Notes: generated from the letters alone by a model not told the origin. Positions 16,896-26,479 are shown, numbered from the stretch's first letter. The stretch is 64,000 nt of DNA from Actinomadura sp. BRA 177 (GCF_013372625.1 NZ_JABXFD010000469.1:1-64000); one strand, 5' to 3'. Translations and numbers: made by a program.

Positions 16896-18131
16896 GTGCA
16901 CCCGACCTCCCCCGGCCCGTCAGCCCGTACCGAGGACCGCGGCACGGCCGCCACCCTCGGCGAGTTCCTCCGCCAGGAGACGACCGGCGGACGCCTGCTG
17001 CTCCTGGCCACAGCGGTGGCCCTGATCTGGGCGAACGTGGCTCCCGGCGCCTACGAGCAGGTCTGGGGCGCGAAGGTCGGCGCCGGTCCGGACTGGCTGC
17101 ACCTGCACCTGACGCTGGCGCACTGGGCGTCGGACGCACTGCTGGCGATCTTCTTCTTCGTCGCCGGAGTCGAGGTCAAGCGCGAGCTGACGATCGGGGA
17201 GCTGGCCGGATGGCGGAGGGCCGCGCTGCCGCTGTTCGCCGCGGGCGGCGGGATGATCGCGCCCGCCGCGGTCGCGCTGGCCGTGTCGCGCGGAGCCGCC
17301 GCCGAGGGCGGCGCCTGGGCCATCCCGGTCGCCACCGACATCGCGTTCGCGCTCGGCATCCTGGCCCTCGCGGGCGCCGGGCTCCCCGCCGGCGTCCGCG
17401 TCCTGCTGCTGTCGATGGCCGTCATCGACGACCTGGGCGCCATCGCGCTCATCGCCCTCCTGTTCACCTCCGGCCTCAACCTGGTCTACCTCGTCCTCGC
17501 GGTGCTGCTCTGCGCCCTGTACTGGTGGCTGCACCGCCGCCGCATCACCGCACCGTGGATCATGGTGCCGCTCGCCGTCGCGGTGTGGATCTGCGTCCAC
17601 GGCACCGGCGTCCACGCCACCGTCGCGGGCATCGCCCTCGGCCTGCTCACCCCGGTCGCCCCGATCGGCGGCGAGAAGGAGAGCGCGGGCTCGCGACTGG
17701 AACACCGGCTGCACCCGCTCTCGGCCGGGCTGATCGTCCCGCTGTTCGCCCTCGCGGCAGCGGGTATCCCGGTCGGCGCGTTCGGCGACGCCCTGACCGA
17801 CCCGCTCGCCCACGGCGTCTTCTTCGGCCTGCTGGCCGGCAAGTTCCTCGGCGTCCTCGGCGGCAGCTGGCTGGCCGTGCGGCTCGGCATCGGCACGCTG
17901 CCGAGCGGAGTCGGCTGGGGCGACGTCGTCCCGGTCGCGATGCTGGGCGGCATCGGCTACACGGTCAGCCTCCTGGTCTCCCAACTCGCCACCGCCGACG
18001 CGGCCACGGCCGAGATCGCCTCCACCGCCGTCCTGGCCGCCTCCCTGCTCGCCTCCGTCATCGCGATCGTCCTGCTACGCCGCCGGGGCCGCGTCCATCA
18101 AGCGCCCCCGACCCGCACCGCCGCTGCCTGA
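16896..18131 (+). CDS. nhaA: Na+/H+ antiporter NhaA
   Basis: A 411-residue inner-membrane electrogenic Na+/H+ antiporter. Seen: LGEFLRQETTGGRLLLLATAVALIWAN at the N-terminus, FFFVAGVEVKRELTIGEL, IPVATDIAFALGILAL (Asp148 region) and AVIDDLGAIALIALLF with the aspartate pair Asp178-Asp179 equivalent to the transport-site pair of E. coli NhaA. VHGTGVHATVAGIALGLLTP and the unwound-helix region are also present. GTG 16896 has GTGGAGAA upstream; longer frames run through the leader. The leader directly before it suggests translational control by an ion or metabolite. Confidence 0.93.
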   Translation: MHPTSPGPSARTEDRGTAATLGEFLRQETTGGRLLLLATAVALIWANVAPGAYEQVWGAKVGAGPDWLHLHLTLAHWASDALLAIFFFVAGVEVKRELTIGELAGWRRAALPLFAAGGGMIAPAAVALAVSRGAAAEGGAWAIPVATDIAFALGILALAGAGLPAGVRVLLLSMAVIDDLGAIALIALLFTSGLNLVYLVLAVLLCALYWWLHRRRITAPWIMVPLAVAVWICVHGTGVHATVAGIALGLLTPVAPIGGEKESAGSRLEHRLHPLSAGLIVPLFALAAAGIPVGAFGDALTDPLAHGVFFGLLAGKFLGVLGGSWLAVRLGIGTLPSGVGWGDVVPVAMLGGIGYTVSLLVSQLATADAATAEIASTAVLAASLLASVIAIVLLRRRGRVHQAPPTRTAAA

Positions 18132-18200
18132 GAACGAGTGCGCCCCGGCCGCACCAGCCTTCCCGCATGACGACGGACCAGGGGCCGAGCGCGCTGCCTC

Positions 18201-18275
18201 GTCAGCCCCTGGACGCTGCCCGGCACTCGCATCGAGCACCCACCACCGATCGTCGAAGCCGAACGTCCGCCATCG
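18201..18275 (+). pseudogene. Photolyase C-terminal remnant
   Basis: One frame reads SPWTLPGTRIEHPPPIVEAERPP, which aligns with the last residues of the photolyase at 1078-2373 (RPWTRPDARIDYPPPIVDADRP). Nothing upstream resembles the rest of a photolyase, as nhaA ends 70 bases before. It is a fragment left by deletion or rearrangement of a second photolyase gene. Confidence 0.6.
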
Positions 18276-18341
18276 CCCCGTCACCGGTGGGGTGTCAGTC
18301 GGTGCTTGCCTCGGGGGTCCAGCCTGGGGTTGCCGTCGGGC

Positions 18342-18690
18342 CTACCAGCCCGGCGGGAGGGAAGTGAAGTCGGGGCCGCGGCCCTCGGCGAACGCCGCCA
18401 GGGCCTCGGCGTTGGCGGGGCCGCCCATCAGCCGGGCGAAACCGTCGTTCTCCCGCTCCCGGGCCCGCCGGATCTCCTCGCGCAGCGGCGCGGTCATGTC
18501 GCGCTTGACCTCGCGCAGGCTGGAGATCGGCTCGCCAGCGTGGCCGCGACCCGGTGCGCCTCCGGCGCCACGCCCAGGCTGGTGAACGGGGTCTTGAGCC
18601 GGGCGTCGCCGGACATCAGGACCAGGTCCGCGAACCCGATGACGGTCAGCCCGATGCCCAGCCCCGCGCGCGGAGCTCGCGACGGACGTC
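18342..18690 (-). pseudogene. Enoyl-CoA hydratase/isomerase remnant
   Basis: Two minus-strand frames together give GLGIGLTVIGFADLVLMSGDARLKTPFTSLGVAPEA and, after a frameshift and loss of about 50 residues, EPISSLREVKRDMTAPLREEIRRARERENDGFARLMGGPANAEALAAFAEGRGPDFTSLPPGW. These are the central and C-terminal parts of the crotonase family. The N-terminal third is absent. Confidence 0.75.
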
Positions 18691-19240
18691 TCACCGTGCT
18701 TGCCGGTACATGCGATCATCGCTGGAGACGAACGCCTCATCGACCGTCGCTGCGGGGCGTGGACATAACCCGTGAGGGTGAGTCGCCGTGCCGGATGAGA
18801 AGAGTGGACGGGCCGACTGGGCAAGGCTCACTGCGTTCTTGAACGAGCGCCCTGAGTCGGAGCGGCGTACCGCACCCGCCCGTCGCGTTTAGGGTGGCCC
18901 ACGGGCGGGCTGATCATGCGGACGACACGTACGAAGACATAACTGAAAGTTATGGCCAAGCTGATGACGTGCATTGATGTCCGGCCGCGATACTGCTCCA
19001 TGCTCCTTCGAGATCGCGCTGGGCATCGGCGAACTGTACTCGCGGTCTCGCTGAGAGAATCACGGCGGAGGCAGAAGGGCGCGTCGCTGAACATTCTGGA
19101 AGTTCGTTCCAACGTATCGACACGCTTTCAAGAAGCACCGGTACAACGCTTCCACGTTCACCTGATTCGCCGCGCTAATGCAGTCACGACCCGCAAGGAT
19201 CTTGGGCCGAGAGCATATCTTCGGATAAGGAGTCCCAGAC
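18691..19240. other. Intergenic stretch without a supportable gene; one palindrome
   Basis: Open frames here have no recognisable domain and atypical composition. The only structure seen is a perfect inverted repeat CATAACT-GAA-AGTTATG at 18938-18954. The ribosome site AAGGAG for the methyltransferase gene lies near 19227. Confidence 0.5.
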
Positions 19241-20047
19241 TTGAGCAATGGCAGCGTCGACATGCGGACGGAGAGAGCACATTCGGCCCGGGTCTACGAC
19301 TACATCCTGGGAGGCAAGGACAACTACCCGGCCGACCGGGCAGCAGCCGCCGATATCGTCGCGAACTGGCCGAACCTGCCAACGTCCATGAGAGCCAACC
19401 GTGCCTTCATGGCCAGAATGGCTCACCGCCTGGCTGCCGACTTCGGTATTCGACAGTTTCTGGACATCGGCACCGGGCTCCCCACCGCTCCCAATCTGCA
19501 CGAGGTGGTGCAGGGCATCGCGCCGGAGTCACGGATCTTGTACGTCGACAACGATCCGATCGTGCTGGTGCATGCGCGTGCCCTGCTCGCCAGCTCGGCA
19601 GAGGGCAAGACCAGCTACCTGGACGCCGACTTCCTCGACCCGGACACGATCATAGAGTCCAACCAGTTGCGCGAGACCTTCTCGCTGGATCAGCCCGTCG
19701 CGTTGACTCTGATCGCGATCGTCCACTTCATCGTCGAAGACGACGAGGTACGGCGAATCATCCGTCGCCTGATGGACGCGTTGGCGCCAGGTAGCATCTT
19801 GGCGTTGTCCACGTGTACCGCCGACAGTGCGCCGGCTGAGGTGGAAACCGGAGTCGCCGCGTACAACGCCAATGGGATCCCCCTGGTGGCTCGCGACGAG
19901 GCCAGAGTCGAACGCCTTTTCGAGGGAATGGATCTCCTCGACCCGGGCATTGTGCTCGTCAACCGCTGGTATCCAGACAGAACGGCCGCCGCTACAAGTG
20001 ACGCCCATGTCCACATGTACGCCGGCATCGCACGCAAGTCCGCCTGA
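19241..20047 (+). CDS. SAM-dependent methyltransferase (DUF574 family)
   Basis: A 268-residue class I methyltransferase of the large actinomycete DUF574 (Methyltransf_19) family. Seen: SARVYDYILGGKDNYPADRAAA, the family's N-terminal signature; FLDIGTGLPTAPNLHEVVQ for SAM binding; ILYVDNDPIVLVHARALL at the acidic loop; and ALTLIAIVHFIVEDDE in the active-site strand. Substrates are unknown; paralogues are numerous in Streptomyces and relatives. The start is TTG at 19241, supported by AAGGAG 9 bases upstream; ATG 19262 is an alternative. Base composition is more AT-rich than the cation region. Confidence 0.88.
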   Translation: MSNGSVDMRTERAHSARVYDYILGGKDNYPADRAAAADIVANWPNLPTSMRANRAFMARMAHRLAADFGIRQFLDIGTGLPTAPNLHEVVQGIAPESRILYVDNDPIVLVHARALLASSAEGKTSYLDADFLDPDTIIESNQLRETFSLDQPVALTLIAIVHFIVEDDEVRRIIRRLMDALAPGSILALSTCTADSAPAEVETGVAAYNANGIPLVARDEARVERLFEGMDLLDPGIVLVNRWYPDRTAAATSDAHVHMYAGIARKSA

Positions 20048-20104
20048 AATTTCGGGCTGTGCATACGATCGGCTGCTGACGTGGGCGGTCATCACTGATC
20101 GGGT

Positions 20105-20350
20105 GCCCATGCGGATCATGGAAAACGATCTTGTCGGTGTCGGCCGCCAGCACCACCACGTAGTGGTCTGCTCCAGTGGCTCTGCCGCTGTCGGGCTGGT
20201 GCAGCAGCAGACCTGCGTTCGCACTCGTAGCCGAGCAGCCCGATCGCGGCGTCCAGTCCCCTCTCCGGGTCCCAGCCGAACGGGTCGGACAACGGCAGGG
20301 TGCCCCGAGCAGTTGGAAGCCGAACGGCGACCCGGTGAGCACCTCCAGGA
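20105..20350 (-). pseudogene. BtrH-like (butirosin H N-terminal/C39-like) gene remnant
   Basis: Minus-strand frames switch at least twice: EVLTGSPFGFQLLG, then TLPLSDPFGWDPERGLDAAIGLLGYECE, then GLLLHQPDSGRATGADHYVVVLAADTDKIVFHDPHGHP. The last block has the DHYVVV...FHDPHG pattern of papain-like/C39 and BtrH_N acyltransferase domains, including the conserved His and Asp. The reading frame is destroyed and both ends are missing. Confidence 0.55.
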
Positions 20351-20517
20351 GAGCCGGGGATGGCGCATCCCGGCCGAGCGCAATGGCGAGGGAATTGGAG
20401 AAACAGTAAAGGAATCCGTTGTTTGTGCTTGATGTTCATGGAAGCTGATCGGCCGTTTTCGGACGGGCCGGTAATGACGCTCCAGCGGGTGGCAACGGAG
20501 CCTGGAAGCGGTGCGCG

Positions 20518-20925
20518 CTACAGGTCGTCCCAGGCCAGGGAGATCGCCTTCCAACCGCCGGGCGTACGGATGAACTGGGTCGTCTTGTGACCGGAACCTT
20601 CGAACCACTCACCGTTCCGGTAGCCTGACTTACCGTATGCACTGAAACGATGCGCGATCGAACCGAATATTTCCGTCCGTTCAGCGACCTCCCATTCGGA
20701 GAACTCGGTCAGCGTCCCATCGGTGAGGATCTTCTCTCTGGGTGTGATGAATGCATCGAGGTCGTAGACCCGCGTCTCGCCTCCGACGTTTTTGATGATC
20801 ATCCCTTGTGGGATGAAAACGTCGCGGACGGCAGTGAGGTTCGGCCGGATACCGCCGACGTTGGTGAACGCACCGAAGAGCACGCTCATCAGGCGGTCGA
20901 GTTCGGACTTGGCGTCGGCCTCCAC
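20518..20925 (-). CDS. SnoaL-like/DUF4440 family protein
   Basis: A 135-residue protein with the NTF2-like pattern: SELDRLMSVLFGAFTNVGG, then VRDVFIPQGMIIKNVGGETRVYDLDAFITPREKIL, EVAERTEIFGSIAHRFSAYGKSG, and a final strand TQFIRTPGGWKAISLAWDD. Such proteins form cone-shaped cavities and act as small isomerases, hydratases or detoxifying factors; the role here is unknown. GTG 20925 is chosen to match family length; the frame is open to 21063. A strong palindrome lies just upstream. Confidence 0.7.
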   Translation of the reverse strand: MEADAKSELDRLMSVLFGAFTNVGGIRPNLTAVRDVFIPQGMIIKNVGGETRVYDLDAFITPREKILTDGTLTEFSEWEVAERTEIFGSIAHRFSAYGKSGYRNGEWFEGSGHKTTQFIRTPGGWKAISLAWDDL

Positions 20926-20934
20926 GGAACCCCC

Positions 20935-20960
20935 GTTCTCATAACGTCTGTTGTGAGAAC
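20935..20960. promoter_or_regulatory. Palindromic operator between SnoaL-like gene and truncated HxlR gene
   Basis: GTTCTCATAAC (20935-20945) and GTTGTGAGAAC (20950-20960) form an 11-bp inverted repeat with one mismatch around GTCT. It sits in the divergent intergenic region, 10 bases from one start and 36 from the other. It is probably the site of the HxlR-type regulator whose gene is now cut short. Confidence 0.6.
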
Positions 20961-20995
20961 GTAGCCTGTCGGTATGCCGCACCTCAAGGGAGACC

Positions 20996-21106
20996 ATGAC
21001 GCACGACGCAGCAGGGCTCCCCACGAGGGGAGGCACACCGGAGAACTGTCCATGCAGGAGCACCAGACGGCCGGGCTCATCGAGAATCGTCCCGTCCGTC
21101 TACTGA
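20996..21106 (+). pseudogene. Truncated HxlR-type regulator (first ~22 codons)
   Basis: ATG 20996 with AAGGGAG upstream reads MTHDAAGLPTRGGTPENCPCRS, the N-terminal region of HxlR/DUF24 winged-helix regulators with the Cys-Pro pair before helix 1. It then loses homology and stops at 21104. The break falls near 21060, next to the last gene of the defence island (stop at 21077), so island insertion or an adjacent deletion probably truncated it. The short length makes the family call tentative. Confidence 0.4.
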
Positions 21107-24100
21107 TGAAGTGGCGGTCTTCGTTCCGCCGCCGTGCTTGGTCATTCGAGGACGTAGACGCACCTTCACGGCGCCACGCGTGAAGGCCGCGTCGGTGGCC
21201 TTGTTCGACCACACGTACGCTTCTCCGGGCACCAGGCCGGCCATCCTGGACGGTGTCAGGTCTGCGAGTGACGCGTTGGCCTTCTGCAGGTGCTTCAGCC
21301 AGGCCGGCGACGTGAACTTGTGCAGGATCACATGGTTGGACAGTTCGATGAGCGAAATCGGTACCGAAGGCGGATCCTGACTGGCGACGAGGACGCTCAT
21401 GCCCTTGTGCCGCATCTCCCGGACGCTCTGAACCAGGCCGTCGACGAGGTCGGGGCTCTCGATGTACTTGTGGGCCTCATCGAAAACGACCAGCTTGTTG
21501 AAACGCTCGCCCTCCTCCTGCGCCTCGGCGAACAACTGCATGAGGACGACGAACAGGCCGAGCGCCTCGTCTTTCTCGATGAACTCGTCGCGCAGGTCCA
21601 CGATGATCACGCGGCCGGGGCGGACGAGCTGCTTCACGCGCGCGTCGTCGTCGATGTAGTCGGCCGCCAGGTCCAAACGCTGCTGAGCGAGCTGCTTGAG
21701 GCCGTCGGACATGGCCGACTGCTCCACGCCGTCGCGGATGACATCCAGACGCAGATCCCTTCGGTGCGCCTTCATGATCCGCTGAAGCTGCCGGATGTAC
21801 GTGGACTGGTTCCCGATCGCCCCCATGAGAAAGCGCCAGTGCTCGGCGCGGAGTTCGGCCGATCCGAACTTCAACGGCAAGACTTGAACGCCCTGGTATT
21901 CGCGGCGACGCTGTTCCAGTTGGTCTTCGGGGACGAGCATCACCACATCGGTGAGAGCGGCGGGCCGTCCGCCATAGGTCTCTTCGAGAACGCGCATCTG
22001 CTCGGAGTCGTCGTTGGGGGCGAGCATGCTGGTGAACTCGGGGGCGTAGTCCAGCGTCGGGCTGTAGTGGAAAACGATGGTGGCGAGCGGACGGGGAAGC
22101 TCGTTGACCGGCGGCAGCGGCAGCGACGCGGCCTCAATGATCGATCCGAGCGTGTAGCTCTTGCCTCCGCCCTGGACTCCGAACAGGCTGATCGTGTGCG
22201 TCTCATTGAGGTCGAGGGCGACTGAGCGCCCCGCGACCTGGCCCATGACGCCGTATTGCGGCGACGGACCACTCGATCCCACGTACACGGCCGGCGTCTC
22301 CGCTCCCGCAGGGGAGGCGGCCACTTCTCGATCATGGTCGGAGGCGGCGGCCTCGGCAGGTTCCGGCTCAGGACCGGGCGCTGCGTCCTCGGCCGACGCC
22401 GCAGGGCTGGTGACCGGCTCGATCTCTGGTTCCGCGCTCGCCGGTGCGGTGTCATCCGCGAGTTCGTCCGGCTCGATCCGGACCGGCTCGTCGGGGGTGT
22501 CGTGGCGGCGGGCCGGGGCGCGGAACGCGGCCTCGTGAAGGCGCGGCACGGTCAGGTCGAGGCTGCTGAGGCTGGACGCCCTTTCCGCCGCCGGTACCTG
22601 ATCCGTGGGAACCGCGTCGAGGAGTTCCTCCGCCAGGTCCCGTCCGATCCGATGGAACTCGACACCCGCCTCGTGCTCGGAACCCGTCCCCCGTCCGGAG
22701 AGGTCGAAGATCAATCCGGTTCGGGTGAACTCCAGCCGGTATCCCGCGTCGAGCCGGTCGAGCAGCCAGCGCGCCTCGGCGGCTGCGTCCGGGCGCATGG
22801 TGCCGTGCCGGACGGCGCGCCCGACGTAGAAGTGCAGGAGCGTCGCGAGTTCGGCGTTGCGCACTGCCCGATCGGGCCGATCGGGTCGGCTCCGGTGCGG
22901 GTCGAAATGCTCTGCCAGCACGGTCTGACTGCGGTCGATCTGCTCGATCATGTGGCTCTTGAGCTGTTCGTAGGCGGACAGCCCCTCCAGACTGCCGTAG
23001 CATTTCACCTCGACCAAGCGGCAGGTGATGGTGCGCCGACGGGCGTCGAGGCTCAGCAGAGCCAGATCGGTGCGCTTCAAACTCACCGACTCCCCCACCT
23101 CGTCGGCACGCCTGCGCGACTCCCGGTACAACCCGAGATGGGCGTCGAGCGGAACGAGGATCTGGTCGGCGAGAACGTTCTGGTAGTCGAGGAAGAGCCG
23201 GGCCAGCGCGAGCCCCAGCACTTCGGTCCGCTGTGTCGGCGCGCTGGAGGCCAGTTTGAACGCGAGCCGTCCCGACAACAGCCGCAGTTGTTCAAAAAAC
23301 GTCCCGGTATGCCGGGTGTCAATGGTGAATCCGTGCTGAGTGCAGACCGGTGCGAGCAGCGCGCGCAGTTCGTCCACCGACCGGGAACTGATCACCAGAT
23401 GGTGCCCCAGCCCCTCGGCGCCTTCGACATCGAAGTCGATCACATAGTCGGGCCGCCGTTCGCTGCCGGGACTGTCGAAGTACTCGACGCCCAGCGTCCG
23501 GTCGACGGTGATCACCCAGTCGCTGGAGCGGTGCGCCTGGTGGAGCAGAGTTCCGTCACGGGCATCGAGCGTGAGCGTGACGCGGGGCACGAAACCGGTG
23601 CCCACCTGCCCCGTCGTGACCGCGGCCGCCGCCTGGGAGATCGTCGCGGGAAGCGCTGACAGCAGGTCGGACAGCTCCTCCGCTCCCATGATCGGATGGG
23701 CGGGGCCGTGCCTTGGCTGCTTGTGCCACGTGACGGTCTCCTCGTCCTCGACGAAGGTGACGGACACGTCCTGGACGAGCCCGTGTACCGGCGTCATGCC
23801 GAGAGCGTCAGCGGGCGCCGCGTCGTAGCTCTCGCCGCTGAAGGCGTCGAAGAGCAGGGTCAGGTGCGCCGCGTGCTCGTCGGTCGCGGAGCGGAACTCG
23901 TGCAACGGCCGGACGGCGACCGCCAGTTTGGGAATGAGGCCCGAGGGCCGGCGTGTATGGAAGGTCTCGGCCTCGGCCGCTGAACCGCCCTCGCCGCGCA
24001 GCAGTCCAGCGAGAGCCTCCCCGTTGCCGGTGGCCTGGGGATCGGAGGCGAAGAGGCGAATGTCGTAGTTGACGTCCGCCAGTCCCTTCCGCCGTTGGAG

Positions 24101-26479
24101 TTCGATCAGCATGTCGACGAGGTGCTCGGCTCGTCCCGCGTTGACCGCGCTGATCACCAGTGTGTCGACGTACGGGTGGAGGCGGAGGTAGCGCTCGACC
24201 CGGTCGGCCAGCGCCCGTCCCGAGACCGCCTGGCCACCGCTCCACCGTTCCGGCAGGCGCAGCCCGGCGGCGAGCGCCGAGAGAAGGCCTTGCGGGTCGT
24301 CGGTGCCGGTCGGCAGGCACACGCCCCAGTAGGGGTTGAGGTCTCCGGCCGCGATGGCCAGGGCCCCGCCGCGCCGGGGGACGACGAGCGGGAAGCCGAG
24401 CGGGGTCAGACCGGCGAGGGTCCGCTCCGCCGCGGCGATCACGGAGGCTTCGTTCTCTCTGGCGTTCTCAAGCCAGCGGCGGCCTAGCTCGGACCAGGTC
24501 AGCAGCCACAGCAACCGCAGTGGATGGGTGGGGGCGACGAGTACGAGCTCTCGCAGAGCACCGTCGGGGTCGGTGAAGCCGACTTCGACGGTGTCGACCT
24601 GGAGCAGCGCCGTCATCTCCCGGAGCAGTTCGGTCTGACGGTCCTCGCCGGCCCGCTCGGCGCGGCGGAGCTGCCAGGCCAGGACCTCGCCGTACGACTC
24701 GGCGTACGCCTGAATCTCCGCCCGCAGGCCGAGCAGATCTCTCCCTTCGACCACCAGCTCGTCGTCGCCTCTGATGGCGCCCAGTACGGCACGGCGCGCC
24801 GCGATGAAGGCGTTCACCACATCGTCGCCCGTGTCCGGCACGGGCAGGACCTCGGGAAGGGGATCTCCGGCCTGGTCGACATTGACGGGGAGCCTCCACC
24901 GGCGCAGTCGATCGGGTTCGGCCAGCAGGCGGCGCTGGACCTCCAGGAGCGGCGGAGCAAGCGGTATCTCGGCCGAGCCGTGTGCGCCGAACGCCGCCCG
25001 CAGCACATGTCTGCCCGTGCCGTCCGCGTTCTTCCAGGCCACGCTCTTGCACGTGACGCTCCGCCAGTCGCGGGCCTCCTCCAACGACGTGAACTCCAGC
25101 CGCCGGAGCGCCTGGCTGACGCCGACCTCTCTGCTGACGCGTTGCGGCGGTGGAGTGTCCTCGAAGTCCTCGTCGGTGACCACCATGAAGCGGTCGCTCT
25201 CGTTGCCGAGGTCGGCGCCGTCATGTGCCGTCTCGACCGGCAGGGGCACGCCTTCGGCGTCCTGCGGCGTCACCCGAACGAAGTGCCATCCCTGCTCCAG
25301 TTCCGCCGAACGGAGCTTCTTGAGCGCGGCCTTGTAGGTGTTCTTCGCGGTCTTGCCGAGCCGGACCGTCGCCGCCACGCCGGTCGGGCCGGATTCCTCG
25401 GAGACCATTTGGACGACGAACTTGGCGAGGCCGGGCACCCGTCGGGGGTGCGGATCCACGGTGAACGTCAGCGGAAGCTGGTTCTGCCCCTGCCGGCCGC
25501 CGTGAAGGAACGGCTGTCCGGTCATGTTCCGCAGGACGGTATGGTCCGCGTGCTCGGGCGAGTCACCGGCCCTCGGCAGATCAAGGTCGCCGACGACGAT
25601 GCGCAGCGCCTCGGCGGGCTGTTTCTCGCGCAGCGGCCAATGCTGGAAGGCGAGGTTCCAGTTCTCCCGGTCGACGACGATCCGCCGCGTCCAGGCCCGG
25701 ACGTCCTCCAGCCCCGTCCGCACGAGGAACTCGGCCAGCCGCTGCCGGAAACGGGAGTCGGTCAGCCCGAGTTCGATCACTCGCTGACGTTCGGGACGCT
25801 CCGTGGCCGACAGCACCCGCATGTGCCCGATGTTCCGCCCGGTACGGGTCTGGACGTGGGCGGGATCGGCGAACAGCTCGAAGTCGGGCACCAGCCCCAA
25901 CTCGAAGACGGCCGCGCCCGCCGCCAGCGGATCGTTGTCATTGAGCTGGATCGTCAGCAGGTACCGAGACCGCGCGTAGTCCCCCGCATAGGCCCAACCC
26001 TGGTCCTCGATGACCGTGAACATCTCCTCGATACCGCGGCGAACGGCGTCGGGAAGTTCGGCGAGGAGCCTTGCGGCCAGTTCGGCGTAGACGTCGCCGA
26101 GGGCCAGTTCCTCGAAGGTGGCCACGCCGAACGAGTCCTCCGCGCTGGCGTGCGTGCCGGGCGGGACGAAGACTAGGAGCGGGGGACGCTGCCGTCCCTG
26201 CGCATCGGGGTTGCGCAGTTCCACGAGTTTGGTTCCGGTGACGGCGACGTCCGCCGGGACGGCCGGCTCGGAGCCGAGCACGAGAACGCGGGCGCCGTTG
26301 TCGACGGCGCTCCTCACGCGCCGGCACAGCCGGACCGCGAGCGAGGTCTCGATCTCGGTGACCCGCATGCAATGCCCCGGCAGCCGAGCCGCCAGCCGAC
26401 CGGACAGCCGCGGGACGAGGACCCGTTCCAGTGCGGTCTCGACATCCTGCTCCTGCAGTTCTCTCAGTCCGGCGCTCAT
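21077..26479 (-). CDS. mad8: MADS defence protein MAD8: giant nuclease/HerA-type translocase
   Basis: An 1800-residue protein. The C-terminal ~380 residues are a HerA/FtsK-like ATPase: Walker A GVQGGGKSYT (about 1436-1445), Walker B KLVVFDEAHKYIE (about 1660), and ASQDPPSVP for the sensor/arginine region. Before it, DLALLSLD..LVEVKCYG (about 1137-1160) looks like a PD-(D/E)XK nuclease core with E-x-K. A Pro/Glu/Ala-rich linker (about 1330-1400) joins the two. The first ~1100 residues have no domain I can name. Architecture recalls DptH of phosphorothioate restriction. In MADS this is the ATP-binding protein MAD8; its start overlaps mad7 by 4 bases. It probably translocates on and cuts unmodified phage DNA (inference). 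Confidence 0.85.
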   Translation of the reverse strand: MSAGLRELQEQDVETALERVLVPRLSGRLAARLPGHCMRVTEIETSLAVRLCRRVRSAVDNGARVLVLGSEPAVPADVAVTGTKLVELRNPDAQGRQRPPLLVFVPPGTHASAEDSFGVATFEELALGDVYAELAARLLAELPDAVRRGIEEMFTVIEDQGWAYAGDYARSRYLLTIQLNDNDPLAAGAAVFELGLVPDFELFADPAHVQTRTGRNIGHMRVLSATERPERQRVIELGLTDSRFRQRLAEFLVRTGLEDVRAWTRRIVVDRENWNLAFQHWPLREKQPAEALRIVVGDLDLPRAGDSPEHADHTVLRNMTGQPFLHGGRQGQNQLPLTFTVDPHPRRVPGLAKFVVQMVSEESGPTGVAATVRLGKTAKNTYKAALKKLRSAELEQGWHFVRVTPQDAEGVPLPVETAHDGADLGNESDRFMVVTDEDFEDTPPPQRVSREVGVSQALRRLEFTSLEEARDWRSVTCKSVAWKNADGTGRHVLRAAFGAHGSAEIPLAPPLLEVQRRLLAEPDRLRRWRLPVNVDQAGDPLPEVLPVPDTGDDVVNAFIAARRAVLGAIRGDDELVVEGRDLLGLRAEIQAYAESYGEVLAWQLRRAERAGEDRQTELLREMTALLQVDTVEVGFTDPDGALRELVLVAPTHPLRLLWLLTWSELGRRWLENARENEASVIAAAERTLAGLTPLGFPLVVPRRGGALAIAAGDLNPYWGVCLPTGTDDPQGLLSALAAGLRLPERWSGGQAVSGRALADRVERYLRLHPYVDTLVISAVNAGRAEHLVDMLIELQRRKGLADVNYDIRLFASDPQATGNGEALAGLLRGEGGSAAEAETFHTRRPSGLIPKLAVAVRPLHEFRSATDEHAAHLTLLFDAFSGESYDAAPADALGMTPVHGLVQDVSVTFVEDEETVTWHKQPRHGPAHPIMGAEELSDLLSALPATISQAAAAVTTGQVGTGFVPRVTLTLDARDGTLLHQAHRSSDWVITVDRTLGVEYFDSPGSERRPDYVIDFDVEGAEGLGHHLVISSRSVDELRALLAPVCTQHGFTIDTRHTGTFFEQLRLLSGRLAFKLASSAPTQRTEVLGLALARLFLDYQNVLADQILVPLDAHLGLYRESRRRADEVGESVSLKRTDLALLSLDARRRTITCRLVEVKCYGSLEGLSAYEQLKSHMIEQIDRSQTVLAEHFDPHRSRPDRPDRAVRNAELATLLHFYVGRAVRHGTMRPDAAAEARWLLDRLDAGYRLEFTRTGLIFDLSGRGTGSEHEAGVEFHRIGRDLAEELLDAVPTDQVPAAERASSLSSLDLTVPRLHEAAFRAPARRHDTPDEPVRIEPDELADDTAPASAEPEIEPVTSPAASAEDAAPGPEPEPAEAAASDHDREVAASPAGAETPAVYVGSSGPSPQYGVMGQVAGRSVALDLNETHTISLFGVQGGGKSYTLGSIIEAASLPLPPVNELPRPLATIVFHYSPTLDYAPEFTSMLAPNDDSEQMRVLEETYGGRPAALTDVVMLVPEDQLEQRRREYQGVQVLPLKFGSAELRAEHWRFLMGAIGNQSTYIRQLQRIMKAHRRDLRLDVIRDGVEQSAMSDGLKQLAQQRLDLAADYIDDDARVKQLVRPGRVIIVDLRDEFIEKDEALGLFVVLMQLFAEAQEEGERFNKLVVFDEAHKYIESPDLVDGLVQSVREMRHKGMSVLVASQDPPSVPISLIELSNHVILHKFTSPAWLKHLQKANASLADLTPSRMAGLVPGEAYVWSNKATDAAFTRGAVKVRLRPRMTKHGGGTKTATSSVDGRDDSR

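Noticed and set aside
18952..19794. A 280-residue plus-strand protein overlapping the methyltransferase
   Set aside because: Most of it is an out-of-frame shadow of the methyltransferase gene and the upstream part has no homology.
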